From: Naasia sp.
GTDB lineage: Bacteria; Actinomycetota; Actinomycetes; Actinomycetales; Microbacteriaceae
Length of the DNA: 48,915 nucleotides
Direction: 5' to 3'
NCBI RefSeq assembly: GCF_025465545.1
Contig: NZ_JAODMK010000038.1
Coordinates: 1-48,915, forward strand
This document shows positions 1 through 8,786 of this stretch, piece by piece. The notes below the pieces were generated by a model. It was not told the DNA's origin. It worked only from the letters and a program-made list of their open reading frames with translations, and searched no databases. The translations under genes and the position numbers were made by a program. Numbering within the stretch: the stretch's first letter is position 1; every line of letters begins with the position of its first letter.

Positions 1-1459
1 CCGCGAGAACCTCGGCGATGATTCCCTCATCAACCGTTCCGCTTGCTCCGACGTCGCCGCTCTTCCACTGCTTCTCGAGACGAAGGCGCTCTCCGAGCAG
101 CTTCTTCTCTTCGTCGCGGAGGCTTGCCGCCTTCTCGAAGTCCTGGTCTTCGATGGCCGCTTCCTTCAGGCCACGAACACCGGAGATCTTGTCGTCGAAC
201 TCGCGCAGCTCGGGCGGGGCCGACAGGATCGACAGGCGCAGGCGTGCGCCGGCCTCGTCGATCAGGTCGATGGCCTTGTCCGGCAGGAACCGGTCGGCGA
301 CATAGCGGTCGGAGAGGTTCGCGGCGGCGACGAGCGCACCGTCCGTGATGCTCACCTTGTGGTGCGCCTCATAGCGGTCGCGCAGCCCCTTGAGGATGTT
401 GATCGTGTGCGGCAGGGACGGCTCCGCGACCTGGATCGGCTGGAACCGGCGCTCGAGCGCGGCGTCCTTCTCGAAGTGCTTGCGGTACTCGTCGATGGTG
501 GTGGCACCGATCGTCTGCAGCTCGCCGCGAGCGAGGAGCGGCTTGAGGATGGAGGCCGCATCGATCGCGCCCTCCGCGGCGCCCGCCCCGACGAGGGTGT
601 GGATCTCGTCGATGAAGGTGATGATGTCGCCCCGGGTGCGGATCTCCTTGGTCACCTTCTTGAGGCGCTCCTCGAAGTCGCCGCGGTAGCGGCTGCCGGC
701 GATGAGGGAGCCGAGGTCGAGCGTGTAGAGCTGCTTGTCCTTCAGCGTCTCCGGCACGTCGCCGCGGACGATCGCCTGGGCGAGGCCCTCCACGACCGCG
801 GTCTTGCCGACGCCGGGCTCGCCGATCAGCACGGGGTTGTTCTTGGAGCGGCGCGACAGGATCTGCATCACGCGCTCGATCTCCTTCTCGCGCCCGATGA
901 CCGGGTCGAGCTTGCCGTCGCGGGCGGCCTGGGTGAGGTTGCGCCCGAACTGGTCCAGCACCTGCGACCCCTGCTGCTGGCCCTGCTGCTGCTCACCGCC
1001 CACGGCGATGGCCTCCTTGCCCTGGTATCCGCTGAGAAGCTGGATGACCTGCTGGCGCACGCGGTTGAGGTCGGCGCCGAGCTTGACGAGGACCTGGGCG
1101 GCGACGCCCTCGCCCTCGCGGATGAGGCCGAGCAGGATGTGCTCGGTCCCGATGTAGTTGTGGCCGAGCTGGAGTGCCTCGCGGAGGCTGAGCTCCAGCA
1201 CCTTTTTGGCCCGCGGCGTGAACGGGATGTGTCCCGTCGGCTGCTGCTGGCCCTGGCCGATGATGTCCTGGACCTGCTCGCGCACGGCGTCGAGCGAGAT
1301 GCCCAGCGATTCCAGCGCCTTGGCTGCTACACCCTCACCCTCGTGGATGAGCCCGAGCAGGATGTGCTCGGTCCCGATGTAGTTGTGGTTGAGCATCTTG
1401 GCCTCTTCTTGGGCCAGGACGACGACACGGCGGGCTCGATCGGTGAATCTCTCGAACAT
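1..1459 (-). CDS. clpC: ClpC, ATP-dependent Clp protease ATPase subunit (C-terminus cut by window edge)
   Basis: This is the AAA+ unfoldase that feeds proteins to ClpP. The first 486 residues are present (start [10 protein letters not shown]); the rest, including the second AAA module, lies left of the window. Two Clp_N repeats occupy roughly residues 5-145 and share the phrase [14 protein letters not shown] Gln-rich linker near 157-165 leads to the first AAA module with Walker A GEPGVGKT at 213-220 and a Walker B-like region with [12 protein letters not shown]. The start of the coiled-coil middle domain ([25 protein letters not shown]) is visible. The ATG at 1459 has GGAAGAG just upstream. 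It is divergent from the polymerase gene at 1629, with 169 bp between. No CtsR or McsA/B partner is visible here. The N-terminus closely matches actinobacterial ClpC. Confidence 0.97.
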   Translation of the reverse strand, partial: MFERFTDRARRVVVLAQEEAKMLNHNYIGTEHILLGLIHEGEGVAAKALESLGISLDAVREQVQDIIGQGQQQPTGHIPFTPRAKKVLELSLREALQLGHNYIGTEHILLGLIREGEGVAAQVLVKLGADLNRVRQQVIQLLSGYQGKEAIAVGGEQQQGQQQGSQVLDQFGRNLTQAARDGKLDPVIGREKEIERVMQILSRRSKNNPVLIGEPGVGKTAVVEGLAQAIVRGDVPETLKDKQLYTLDLGSLIAGSRYRGDFEERLKKVTKEIRTRGDIITFIDEIHTLVGAGAAEGAIDAASILKPLLARGELQTIGATTIDEYRKHFEKDAALERRFQPIQVAEPSLPHTINILKGLRDRYEAHHKVSITDGALVAAANLSDRYVADRFLPDKAIDLIDEAGARLRLSILSAPPELREFDDKISGVRGLKEAAIEDQDFEKAASLRDEEKKLLGERLRLEKQWKSGDVGASGTVDEGIIAEVLA

Positions 1460-1628
1460 GGTCACTCTTCCCCGGAGCCGCGTGAGGGAGCGGCGCCGAT
1501 ACAGAAAGGGTAACGACGGGGCCGCGCGGAAACTGCGCTGTTCGCTCACGGCTATCCCTGCCTTCGGCGGGGCGTCGTCCGGCGCGGACTTCCAAGCGCC
1601 GCAACGGGGAGCAGGGCAGACTGGCCGC

Positions 1629-2705
1629 ATGAGCGACGCTCGCTCGTGGGTGCTCCACGTCGACCTGGACCAGTTCGTCGCGGCCGTCGAAGTGCTGCGT
1701 CGGCCGGAGCTCGCCGGGAAGCCGGTCATCGTCGGCGGACGAGGCGACCCGATGGAGCGTGCGGTCGTCTCGACGGCCTCCTATGAGGCACGCGCGTTCG
1801 GTGTCGGGTCCGGGATGCCGCTGCGCATCGCGGCCCGGAAGGTGCCCGACGCGGTGATCCTCCCGGTGGACGCGGACGCCTACACCGCGGCGTCGGCGGA
1901 GGTCATGGAGACGCTGCGCGCCCAGCCCGACGCCACGGTGCAGGTGCTGGGCTGGGACGAGGCCTTCGTGGGCGTGCAGACCGAGGACCCGGAGGGGTAC
2001 GCCCGGCGGGTGCAGAAGGCGGTGCTGGATCGGACCCGGCTGCACTGCAGTGTCGGCATCGGCGACACCCTCGTCCGTGCGAAGGTCGCAACGGGATTCG
2101 GGAAGCCTCGTGGCGTCTTCCGCCTCACCGCCGAGAACTGGGCGGCGGTGATGGGCGAGAGGCCCACGGTGGACCTGTGGGGGGTGGGCTCGAAGATCTC
2201 CCGCCGGCTCGCGGCGCACGGCATCACCACCGTCGCGCACCTGGCCCGCGCCGACCTCGAGCTGCTCACGACCGAGTTCGGGCCCCGGATGGGCCCGTGG
2301 TACGCCCAGCTCGGCCGGGGCGAGGGCACGGACGTGGTCGACGACACTCCGTGGCTCGCACGGGGCCACAGTCGTGAGACGACGTTCCAGCAGGACCTCA
2401 CCGAGCGCGCGCAGGTCGAGGCGGCCGTCGGCGAGCTGGCGGCGCGCGTGCTGGAGGACGTCGCACGTGAGGGCCGTCCCGTCATCGGGATCACCCTCAA
2501 GGTCCGCTATGCCCCGTTCCTCACCAGGACGTTCGCGAGGAGGATCGCGGCGACCGCCGATCCAGAGGTCGTGCTCGCCCAGGCGCTGGACCTTGCCGAC
2601 AGGTTCGAGAGCGGCCGGCCGATCCGGCTGCTGGGACTGCGCGCCGAGATGCCGATGCCGGAGGACGCCCGGGACGGGCACACCCCCACGCGCAGCGGCT
2701 GGTGA
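1629..2705 (+). CDS. Y-family DNA polymerase, DinB2-like, aromatic steric gate absent
   Basis: A 358-residue translesion polymerase of the DinB/ImpB/MucB family. The first catalytic motif is [11 protein letters not shown] (D12, D14) and the second acidic pair is in GWDEAFVG. Helix-hairpin-helix and little-finger segments follow ([33 protein letters not shown]). The position that carries Phe or Tyr in E. coli Pol IV (the steric gate excluding ribonucleotides) is Val17 here, in the context DLDQFV. Mycobacterial DinB2 has Leu at the same place. No beta-clamp motif of the QLxLF type ends the protein; the C-terminus is [13 protein letters not shown]. The ATG at 1629 begins the conserved domain. 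The gene stands alone, so a DinB2-like rather than DinB1-like identity rests on the motif and the missing clamp peptide. Confidence 0.9.
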   Translation: MSDARSWVLHVDLDQFVAAVEVLRRPELAGKPVIVGGRGDPMERAVVSTASYEARAFGVGSGMPLRIAARKVPDAVILPVDADAYTAASAEVMETLRAQPDATVQVLGWDEAFVGVQTEDPEGYARRVQKAVLDRTRLHCSVGIGDTLVRAKVATGFGKPRGVFRLTAENWAAVMGERPTVDLWGVGSKISRRLAAHGITTVAHLARADLELLTTEFGPRMGPWYAQLGRGEGTDVVDDTPWLARGHSRETTFQQDLTERAQVEAAVGELAARVLEDVAREGRPVIGITLKVRYAPFLTRTFARRIAATADPEVVLAQALDLADRFESGRPIRLLGLRAEMPMPEDARDGHTPTRSGW

Positions 2706-2729
2706 CGGCGATCCCGGCTCGGGACGCGG

Positions 2730-2903
2730 TCAGACCGAGGGGGAACCGACCGCGAGGCGGGCGCGCTCCTCCTGCTCGATCCTGGCCTGGGCTGCTCGCT
2801 CGTGGCGGTCGGCGCGGATGATCGCCCACATGATGAACCAGAAGATGAGGCCGACCAGGATGGTCGGTGCGATCTCGAACAAGGCGCTGCCGAAGTTGTC
2901 CAT
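2730..2903 (-). CDS. Small single-pass membrane protein, unknown function
   Basis: Encodes 57 residues: MDNFGSALFE, then a hydrophobic segment at about 11-29 (IAPTILVGLIFWFIMWAII) followed by a charged helix (RADRHERAAQARIEQEERARL). It therefore looks like one transmembrane helix with an amphipathic charged cytoplasmic tail. The layout, a tiny membrane gene directly downstream of lysS, suggests a small conserved actinobacterial protein, but I do not recognise a named family. It is the last gene of the minus-strand run and is convergent with the polymerase gene, 24 bp apart. Confidence 0.65.
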   Translation of the reverse strand: MDNFGSALFEIAPTILVGLIFWFIMWAIIRADRHERAAQARIEQEERARLAVGSPSV

Positions 2904-2946
2904 GACTCCACCAGGATACGCCCGGCGTCCCGGAGCAGGAACGCGG

Positions 2947-3099
2947 CTAGTGGCCGCCGCCCGAGACGATGCCCACGATCCCGCTGATCAGGAGGTAGGC
3001 GCCGATCCCTCCGACGACCAGCCAGATGGCGATGCGGTTCATCGAGGGCGGCTTGCGCTTGTTCGGGTCCCGGAGCGCGTCATCGGGCAGGTAGTTCAC
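2947..3099 (-). CDS. Small single-pass membrane protein downstream of lysS
   Basis: Encodes 50 residues: a hydrophilic N-terminus (NYLPDDALRDPNKRKPPS), then one predicted transmembrane helix (IAIWLVVGGIGAYLLISGIVGIV) and a Gly-rich His tail. The GTG at 3099 is chosen because AGGAGA sits six bases before it. lysS ends 16 bp upstream, so cotranslation is likely. No function can be assigned from sequence. Confidence 0.65.
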   Translation of the reverse strand: MNYLPDDALRDPNKRKPPSMNRIAIWLVVGGIGAYLLISGIVGIVSGGGH

Positions 3100-3115
3100 G
3101 GTTGTCTCCTGGAGG

Positions 3116-4660
3116 TCACTTGACGAGCGGGAAGAGGATCGTCTCCCGGATGCCGAGTCCGGTGAGCGCCATGAGCAGGCGGTCGATGCCCATGCCCATG
3201 CCACCGGTGGGCGGCATGCCGTGCTCGAGCGCCTGCAGGAAGTCCTCGTCCACGCGCATCGCCTCGGGATCGCCGCCCGCGGCGAGCACCGCCTGGGCCA
3301 CGAACCGCTCCCGCTGGATGACCGGGTCCACGAGCTCCGAGTAGCCGGTGGCCAGCTCGAAGCCGCGCACGTAGAGATCCCATTTCTCCACGACACCCGC
3401 ACGGAAGCGGTGATCCCGGACGAGGGGCGAGGTGTCCACCGGGAAGTCGCGCACGAAGGTGGGGGCGGTGAGGCCCGGCTTCACGTGGTGCTCCCAGAGC
3501 TCCTCGACCCACTTCCCGCGCAGGGGGTGGTCGAGCTCGATGCCGGCGTCGTCGGCCAGCTTCTCCAGGCGGGAGACCGGCGTCTCCGGGGTGATCTCGT
3601 CACCGACCGCGTCGCTGAGGGACTCGTACATCCCGATGCGCGCCCACTCACCACCCAGGTCGTACTCGGTGCCGTCCGCCCAGGTCACCACGTGCGAGCC
3701 TGCGACGGCGAGGGCGGCGTTCTGCACGAGCTCCTGGGTGAGGTCGGCGATGCCGTCGTAGTCGCTGTAGGCCTCGTACGCCTCGAGCATCGCGAACTCC
3801 GGCGAGTGCGTCGAGTCGGCGCCCTCGTTGCGGAAGTTGCGGTTGATCTCGAAGATGCGGTCCAGCCCGCCGACGACGGCACGCTTGAGGTAGAGCTCCG
3901 GCGCGATGCGGAGGAAGAGCTCCGTGTCGAACGCGTTGCTGCGAGTGACGAAGGGCCGGGCGGAAGCGCCGCCGTGCTGCACCTGCAGCATGGGGGTCTC
4001 CAGTTCGAGGAAGCCGTGCTCGTCGAAGGTCCGGCGGAGCGAGGACACGGTCGCCGCACGGGCTCGGACGGTCTGTCGTGCGCGGTCCCGGACGAGGAGG
4101 TCGAGGTAGCGACTGCGCACCCGCGTCTCCTCGCTCAGCTCGGCGTGCAGGTTGGGCAGGGGGCGCAGCGCCTTGGCGGCCATCCGCCACTCGTCGACGA
4201 GGATCGACAGCTCGCCGCGGCGGGAGGAGATGACCTCGCCGGCGACCTGGACGAGGTCACCGAGGTCGATCACGGCCTTCCAGCCCTCGAGGGACTCCTC
4301 GCCCAGCTCGGCGAGGCTCAGCATGGCCTGGATCCTGCTGCCGTCGCCGGCCTGCAGCGCGGCGAAGCAGAGCTTGCCGGTGATGCGTGAATGCACCACG
4401 CGACCCGCGACCGAGACCCGCACCCCGGTGCGCGCATCGGCCTCGAGCTCGCCGAACCGGGCGCGCACGTCGGGGATCGCGTCGGTGACGGGCACACCCA
4501 CGGGGTAGGGCTCGGTTCCGGAGGCGAGCAGCTGCGCGCGCTTGTCGAGGCGCACGGCCTTCTGCTCGCTGACCTCGGCCTCGGTCGGCTCGGGGGTCTG
4601 GTCGGTCACGCGCTGCGTCTCCTCGTCCTGAAGCACCGCCGCCTGCGGATGCCGCGTCAA
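3116..4660 (-). CDS. lysS: Lysyl-tRNA synthetase, class II
   Basis: Charges tRNA-Lys with lysine in the cytoplasm. The product of up to 514 residues has the N-terminal OB-fold anticodon domain (around VRVSVAGRVVHSRITGKLCFAALQ) and a class II core: motif 2 with FRNEGADSTHSPEFAMLE and motif 3 with GMGMGIDRLLMAL near the C-terminus. The start is ambiguous. A TTG at 4660 lies 10 bases after a strong AGGAGG. A GTG at 4609 (giving MTDQTPEPTEAEVSEQK) lies 9 bases after AGGAG and gives about 497 residues, closer to the usual bacterial length. panC lies 33 bp upstream and is cotranscribed. Confidence 0.95.
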   Translation of the reverse strand: MTRHPQAAVLQDEETQRVTDQTPEPTEAEVSEQKAVRLDKRAQLLASGTEPYPVGVPVTDAIPDVRARFGELEADARTGVRVSVAGRVVHSRITGKLCFAALQAGDGSRIQAMLSLAELGEESLEGWKAVIDLGDLVQVAGEVISSRRGELSILVDEWRMAAKALRPLPNLHAELSEETRVRSRYLDLLVRDRARQTVRARAATVSSLRRTFDEHGFLELETPMLQVQHGGASARPFVTRSNAFDTELFLRIAPELYLKRAVVGGLDRIFEINRNFRNEGADSTHSPEFAMLEAYEAYSDYDGIADLTQELVQNAALAVAGSHVVTWADGTEYDLGGEWARIGMYESLSDAVGDEITPETPVSRLEKLADDAGIELDHPLRGKWVEELWEHHVKPGLTAPTFVRDFPVDTSPLVRDHRFRAGVVEKWDLYVRGFELATGYSELVDPVIQRERFVAQAVLAAGGDPEAMRVDEDFLQALEHGMPPTGGMGMGIDRLLMALTGLGIRETILFPLVK

Positions 4661-4693
4661 CGCTACCGTTCCTCCTGGAGGCCGTCGGCCGGG

Positions 4694-5554
4694 TCAGCCG
4701 AGGTGGGCGAGGTCGTTGTCGATCAGGCGCACATCCCCGACGCGAGCGGCGATGAGGATGCGCACCTTCCCCCGGAAGCCGTCGTCCACCGGCTGGAAGG
4801 TGCCGGGCTCCACGACGGCGAGGTAGTCGAGCTGGATGAGGGGCTCGCCCATCAGCGCCGACTGGGCGGCCGCCACGCAGGCGTCGATTCCGCGATCGGC
4901 CGCGGACACGGCGGCCTCGAGGGCGGTGTGCACGGTGCGGGCGACGGAACGCTGCCGGGGATCGAACCGCGCGTTGCGGCTGGACAGGGCGAGTCCGTCC
5001 TCGTCGCGGACGGTGTCGACCACCTCGACGCGCACCGGGAAGTCGAGGTCGCGGACCATCCGCTGCACGAGGAACACCTGCTGCGCATCCTTCTGCCCGA
5101 ACACGACCACGTCGGGGCCGACGATGTGCAGCAGCTTCGCGACGACGGTGAGGACGCCCTCGAAGTGCCCGCGCCGGCTCGCGCCCTCCAGCATCCCGGC
5201 TGCGGCGCCGCCGGTGATCCGGGTGGCGGAGGGGCCGTTGGGGTACATCTCGGACTCGGTGGGCGTGAACACGATGTCGGCTCCGACGTCCGCGAGCGCC
5301 GCCACGTCGCGCTCCAGCGAGCGCGGATACGACGACAGGTCCTCGTTCTGGCCGAACTGCAGCGGGTTCACGAAGATCGAGACGACCACGACATCGGCGA
5401 TGTCGCGCGCCCGCTCGACGAGCGCCAGGTGGCCGGCGTGCAGCGCACCCATGGTGGGAACGAGAGCGATCCGGCGGTCGCCCTGACCGGCACGCGCGTT
5501 CCGCACCGCCGAGCGAACGGCGGCGATGGTCGGCGCCACGATGGGCTCGCTCAC
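4694..5554 (-). CDS. panC: Pantothenate synthetase
   Basis: Joins pantoate and beta-alanine, with ATP, to make pantothenate (coenzyme A pathway). The 286 residues are normal length. The HIGH-type ATP motif reads PTMGALHAGH at 33-42; downstream are FVNPLQFGQNEDLSSYPR, FGQKDAQQ and the SSRNARF signature. Its start overlaps the stop of the upstream DUF2520-type gene by 4 bp (ATGA), so translation is probably coupled. No panB or panD lies in the window. Confidence 0.97.
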   Translation of the reverse strand: MSEPIVAPTIAAVRSAVRNARAGQGDRRIALVPTMGALHAGHLALVERARDIADVVVVSIFVNPLQFGQNEDLSSYPRSLERDVAALADVGADIVFTPTESEMYPNGPSATRITGGAAAGMLEGASRRGHFEGVLTVVAKLLHIVGPDVVVFGQKDAQQVFLVQRMVRDLDFPVRVEVVDTVRDEDGLALSSRNARFDPRQRSVARTVHTALEAAVSAADRGIDACVAAAQSALMGEPLIQLDYLAVVEPGTFQPVDDGFRGKVRILIAARVGDVRLIDNDLAHLG

Positions 5555-6300
5555 GAGTCCTCCTGCAGCTCGTCGAAGCCGTCGCGGGGGAGATCGGCGA
5601 GATCGATGCTATCCGGCTGGGCGCGGCTCAGGGCGTCCTCCACCGTCGAGCGGGCGAGCGGCCCCAGCACGCTGCCGGGCGACTCCACTCCGACGCCGGC
5701 GAGCAGCCGGGTGGCCTGCTCGATGACGGCGGTCGAGAACGTCGACACCGTCGAGATGGCCTCCGCGTAGGCGGGCCGGTCGGCCTCGGCGATGAGCACG
5801 GGCTCGCCGCCCATCTCCACCACCAGCGCCTGCCCGATGGGCTGCACCGGCGTGGGCGCCGTGACCGCGAACCACGCCTCGGCGAGGCGGGCCAGGTCGA
5901 GGCTGGTGCCGGTGAACGACATCGCCGGGTGGATGGCGAGGGGGATCACGCCGGCGGCCGTGGCCGGAGCGAGCACCGCGGTGCCGTACCGGGCCGCGGT
6001 GTGCACGACGAGCTGTCCCGCCTGCCACGCGCCGGTCGAGGCGAGTCCCTCCACGAGGGCGGCGAGCGCGTCCTCGGGCACCGCCAGCAGCACCAGCTCG
6101 CTGCGCTCGATGATCTCCGGGATGGTGAGGATCGGGACTCCCGGCAGCATCACCTCGGCGCGCTCCCGGCTGGCCGCGGAGATGGCGGAGATTCCGGTGA
6201 GCGCGTGACCTGCGCCCGCGAGCGCGGCGCCGAGCACCGGGCCGACCCGGCCGGCCCCGATCACCCCGACGCCGAGGCGGCCGGAGCGGCGGGCGCTCAT
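5551..6300 (-). CDS. Rossmann-like and DUF2520 domain protein
   Basis: 249 residues. A Rossmann dinucleotide-binding fold starts immediately (GVGVIGAGRVGPVLGAALAGAGH) and includes the segment LLAVPEDALAALVEGL. The C-terminal half (IPLAIHPAMSFTGTSLDLARL onward) is the DUF2520 type seen in 6-phosphogluconate-dehydrogenase-like proteins. The order DUF2520 gene then panC is a known neighbourhood, and some relatives have been proposed as ketopantoate reductases, but that is family knowledge and not shown here. Start and stop overlap both neighbours by 4 bp. Confidence 0.88.
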   Translation of the reverse strand: MSARRSGRLGVGVIGAGRVGPVLGAALAGAGHALTGISAISAASRERAEVMLPGVPILTIPEIIERSELVLLAVPEDALAALVEGLASTGAWQAGQLVVHTAARYGTAVLAPATAAGVIPLAIHPAMSFTGTSLDLARLAEAWFAVTAPTPVQPIGQALVVEMGGEPVLIAEADRPAYAEAISTVSTFSTAVIEQATRLLAGVGVESPGSVLGPLARSTVEDALSRAQPDSIDLADLPRDGFDELQEDS

Positions 6301-7823
6301 GCCGGCACCTGATCGGGCGAGGCATTCCAGCGGTGCGTGGTGTCGGCGGCGCCCGAGGTGACCGCGGCGGCGGAGACGTCGGCGAACAGGGAGATCGCGA
6401 GGTCCGCGTCGACGACGTCGAGCCGGGTGCTGACCGGGCCCGACACGGTGTGGGCGTGCAGGGTGGCCAGTCCGAGCGCGCGGCGGACCGGTCCCTGGAG
6501 CAGGGCGACGCTCTGCAGCCGGGCCTGGGGGACGATGACGAGTGAGCGCCAGACGCGACCGCTCCGCAGCAGCAGCGCGGAGCCGGTGAGGGTGAAGCCG
6601 GTGCGCCGCCAGGAGAACGGGCGCAGCCAGCGGGCACGTTCCGGCGCGTTGATGAAGCCGTCGGCACCGCCGGTGCCCTCGAGCCCGGCGCGGAGCACCC
6701 CTTCGGCGTCGGGTCCGCTCAGTGTGGGCAGCACGAGGGCGAGCACCCGCTCCACGTCCGCACGGTTTCCGACCGGCAGCACGGTCGTGGCCGGGGTGCC
6801 GGCTCCGTTCTGATTGGCGGACCCGCTGGCGAGGTTCATGGTGATCTGCCACCAGCCGGCCGGACGCCAGAGCAGGGGCTGCTTGACCGACACCGCGTGG
6901 ATGCGGCCCGGCGGGACGGTCTGGTTGCTCGTCGACAGCAGCCCGTAGCCGATCCGCACGCCGTTCGGCGTTCCCGCGATCGTGTAGCGCAGCGACCGGG
7001 TGAACCGGTTGAACACCAGGCTCCCCATGCCGAGCAGCGCGGGCAGGATTCCGAACAGCGCGTACCAGCTGTCGGACAGGACGATCCACGGGCCGCCGAT
7101 GGCGAGCACCAGCACGAGGATCACGGTCGTCTCACTGAGGAGGATCGAGCCGATCAGGCGCAGCGGTGGGATGCGCACCACGGACCTGACCTCCGCATCG
7201 GCGGGATCCAGTTCGGGCGCGAGGAGCTCCCCGATCCGCTGGGCGACCACTCCCCCGGCCTGATCGGCGGACGCCGCGGGTGCCGTCTGCCGCTTGGCGC
7301 CGGAGGCCAGCGTGAGGACGTCCCGGCGGAGCCCGTCGGCCTGGGCGGAGCGCAGGTAGGCGAGGCGCACGCCGGCGTCCTGGCCGGCGACCGAGACCTC
7401 GAGCCGGGCGGCGCCGATCAGCCGCGGCAGCAGCGGGCGCACCAGGTTGACGCCCTGGATGCGGTCGAGCCGTGCCTGCCGCTGGGTGCGGAAGAGGATG
7501 CCGGAGCGCACCTCGACCACCTCGTCGGTCACGCGGAACTGGTGGAACCGCCAGGAGAGGTAGAAGCCGAGGATGCCGAGCCCCACGACCCCGATCGCGA
7601 TCAGCAGCCCTGGCAGGAGGAGCCCCCGGCCGATCAGCACGTCCAGAGGGTCGTCCTCCTGCACGCCGACCGCGAACTCCACGAACCGGTCCCGGAAGTT
7701 CGCGATGAGTCCGCCGAGGATGGCGACGAGCGCGATTCCCCCGCGGAGCAGCGGAGTTGCCGGGTGCAGCCGGTGCCACTCTCCGTCCGCGAGCGGACCC
7801 CGTGAGTCCCCTGACGGGCTCAC
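6297..7823 (-). CDS. Bacterial PH domain (YdbT-like) membrane protein
   Basis: 508 residues with several transmembrane helices and three segments typical of the membrane-flanked bPH2 (DUF304) domain: around RFHQFRVTDEVVEVRSGILF, LRYTIAGTPNGVRIGYGLL and RRTGFTLTGSALLLRSGRVW. Each is followed by the usual R-I/L-Q phrase (LDRIQGVNLV, GRIHAVSVKQ, ARLQSVALLQ). The GTG at 7823 overlaps the stop of the upstream gene (GTGA), as is usual for the YdbS/YdbT pair. The molecular function of the family is not established; it is thought to act at the membrane. Confidence 0.88.
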   Translation of the reverse strand: MSPSGDSRGPLADGEWHRLHPATPLLRGGIALVAILGGLIANFRDRFVEFAVGVQEDDPLDVLIGRGLLLPGLLIAIGVVGLGILGFYLSWRFHQFRVTDEVVEVRSGILFRTQRQARLDRIQGVNLVRPLLPRLIGAARLEVSVAGQDAGVRLAYLRSAQADGLRRDVLTLASGAKRQTAPAASADQAGGVVAQRIGELLAPELDPADAEVRSVVRIPPLRLIGSILLSETTVILVLVLAIGGPWIVLSDSWYALFGILPALLGMGSLVFNRFTRSLRYTIAGTPNGVRIGYGLLSTSNQTVPPGRIHAVSVKQPLLWRPAGWWQITMNLASGSANQNGAGTPATTVLPVGNRADVERVLALVLPTLSGPDAEGVLRAGLEGTGGADGFINAPERARWLRPFSWRRTGFTLTGSALLLRSGRVWRSLVIVPQARLQSVALLQGPVRRALGLATLHAHTVSGPVSTRLDVVDADLAISLFADVSAAAVTSGAADTTHRWNASPDQVPA

Positions 7824-8302
7824 AGCCCCACCCGGCGGCTCTCCGCCAGCTGGACGAGCGAGTCGCGGAGCCGCTCCGCCTCCTCCTCGGGCAGCCCGGG
7901 GATCGTCACGCCGGTGGCAGCGGCCGCCGTCACGAACTTGAGCTCCGAGAGGTGCAGGGCTCGGGCGAGGGGGCCGCGATTGATGTCGATCAGCTGCATG
8001 CGGCCGTAGGGCACCGAGACGAAGCGCTGCAGGAGCAGGCCGCGACGGAACAGCAGGTCGTCGTCGCGCAGCTGATAGCCGTATGCGCGCACCCGGCGCG
8101 GCACGAAGAGCACCATCACCAGCGAGAGCAGGGACACCCCGGAGAGGACGGCGCCGAGCATCGGGATGTCGAGAAGGAAGGCGACCGCTGCGGCGAGGGC
8201 GGTGAGCAGCGTCATGACGATCCCGCCGACCATCTCCACCCCGACCTGCTTGGGGGACACGCGCCGCCATGGCCCGTCCGTCACTTCGATGCGCCGAGCC
8301 AT
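7820..8302 (-). CDS. Bacterial PH domain (YdbS-like) membrane protein
   Basis: 160 residues. Two adjacent hydrophobic helices (VGGIVMTLLTALAAAVAFLL, LGAVLSGVSLLSLVMVLFV) precede one bPH2 domain (RVRAYGYQLRDDDLLFRRGLL, then PYGRMQLIDINRGPLARALHL). It is the small partner of the larger PH protein that overlaps it by 4 bp. The ATG at 8302 is placed by GGGAG nine bases upstream. The gap to the DUF3180-type gene is 4 bp. Confidence 0.87.
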   Translation of the reverse strand: MARRIEVTDGPWRRVSPKQVGVEMVGGIVMTLLTALAAAVAFLLDIPMLGAVLSGVSLLSLVMVLFVPRRVRAYGYQLRDDDLLFRRGLLLQRFVSVPYGRMQLIDINRGPLARALHLSELKFVTAAAATGVTIPGLPEEEAERLRDSLVQLAESRRVGL

Positions 8303-8306
8303 GACG

Positions 8307-8786
8307 TCATTCTCCCTGCAGCACGAGCTTCCGGGACTCGTCCCCGTCGTCCTCGGGCGGAACGCGGCACCAGTGCTCGACGAGCAGTCCGCAGACGATG
8401 AGGATGATCGCTCCGCCGACGCTGAGCAGGGTGGTCGCGAGTGATGAGGCGGAGGGCAGGACCGGGCGGCTGGCGAGGTAGATCGCCACGCCCACGGCCG
8501 CCCCGCCGAGGAGCGACCCGGCGAGGGTGGAGGCCTTGGCGAGCAGGACCACCCGCATGGCGCGGAACGGGTCCACGCGGTGGCCGGAGGCGCCGTGCAC
8601 GGCCTGCCGGATGGGCCAGCCGGCCGCCAGCACGAGAGCGCTGATGCCGACCAGCGCGACGGGGAGCGAGACGGGCGGAAGGAGGACCGCCGCACCCGCG
8701 GACACGAGCGCCACCTCGATCAGCCAGCCGAGTCCGCCGCCGACGAGCGCGAGCAGCGCAGGCAGCCCTGCGCCGGTGCGCTTCAC
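8307..8786 (-). CDS. DUF3180-type membrane protein
   Basis: 159 residues with four predicted transmembrane helices (for example LPALLALVGGGLGWLIEVALV and LATTLLSVGGAIILIVCGLLV) and an acidic C-terminus. The position directly after folK in actinobacterial folate operons and the topology match DUF3180. The GTG at 8786 overlaps the folBK stop (GTGA). Its role is unknown. Confidence 0.8.
   Translation of the reverse strand: MKRTGAGLPALLALVGGGLGWLIEVALVSAGAAVLLPPVSLPVALVGISALVLAAGWPIRQAVHGASGHRVDPFRAMRVVLLAKASTLAGSLLGGAAVGVAIYLASRPVLPSASSLATTLLSVGGAIILIVCGLLVEHWCRVPPEDDGDESRKLVLQGE

Noticed and set aside
1138-1400. Near-identical DNA segments about 226 bases apart in clpC
   Set aside because: They encode the two Clp_N repeats ([13 protein letters not shown]) and are normal for the family.
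1335-2681. Long open frames antisense to the polymerase gene, and similar ones opposite ftsH (11338-13779), recQ/ligase (39378-42590) and the helicase (43524-45743)
   Set aside because: They follow from high third-position G+C, have Arg/Ala/Gly-rich composition without domains, and lie opposite genes with clear families.
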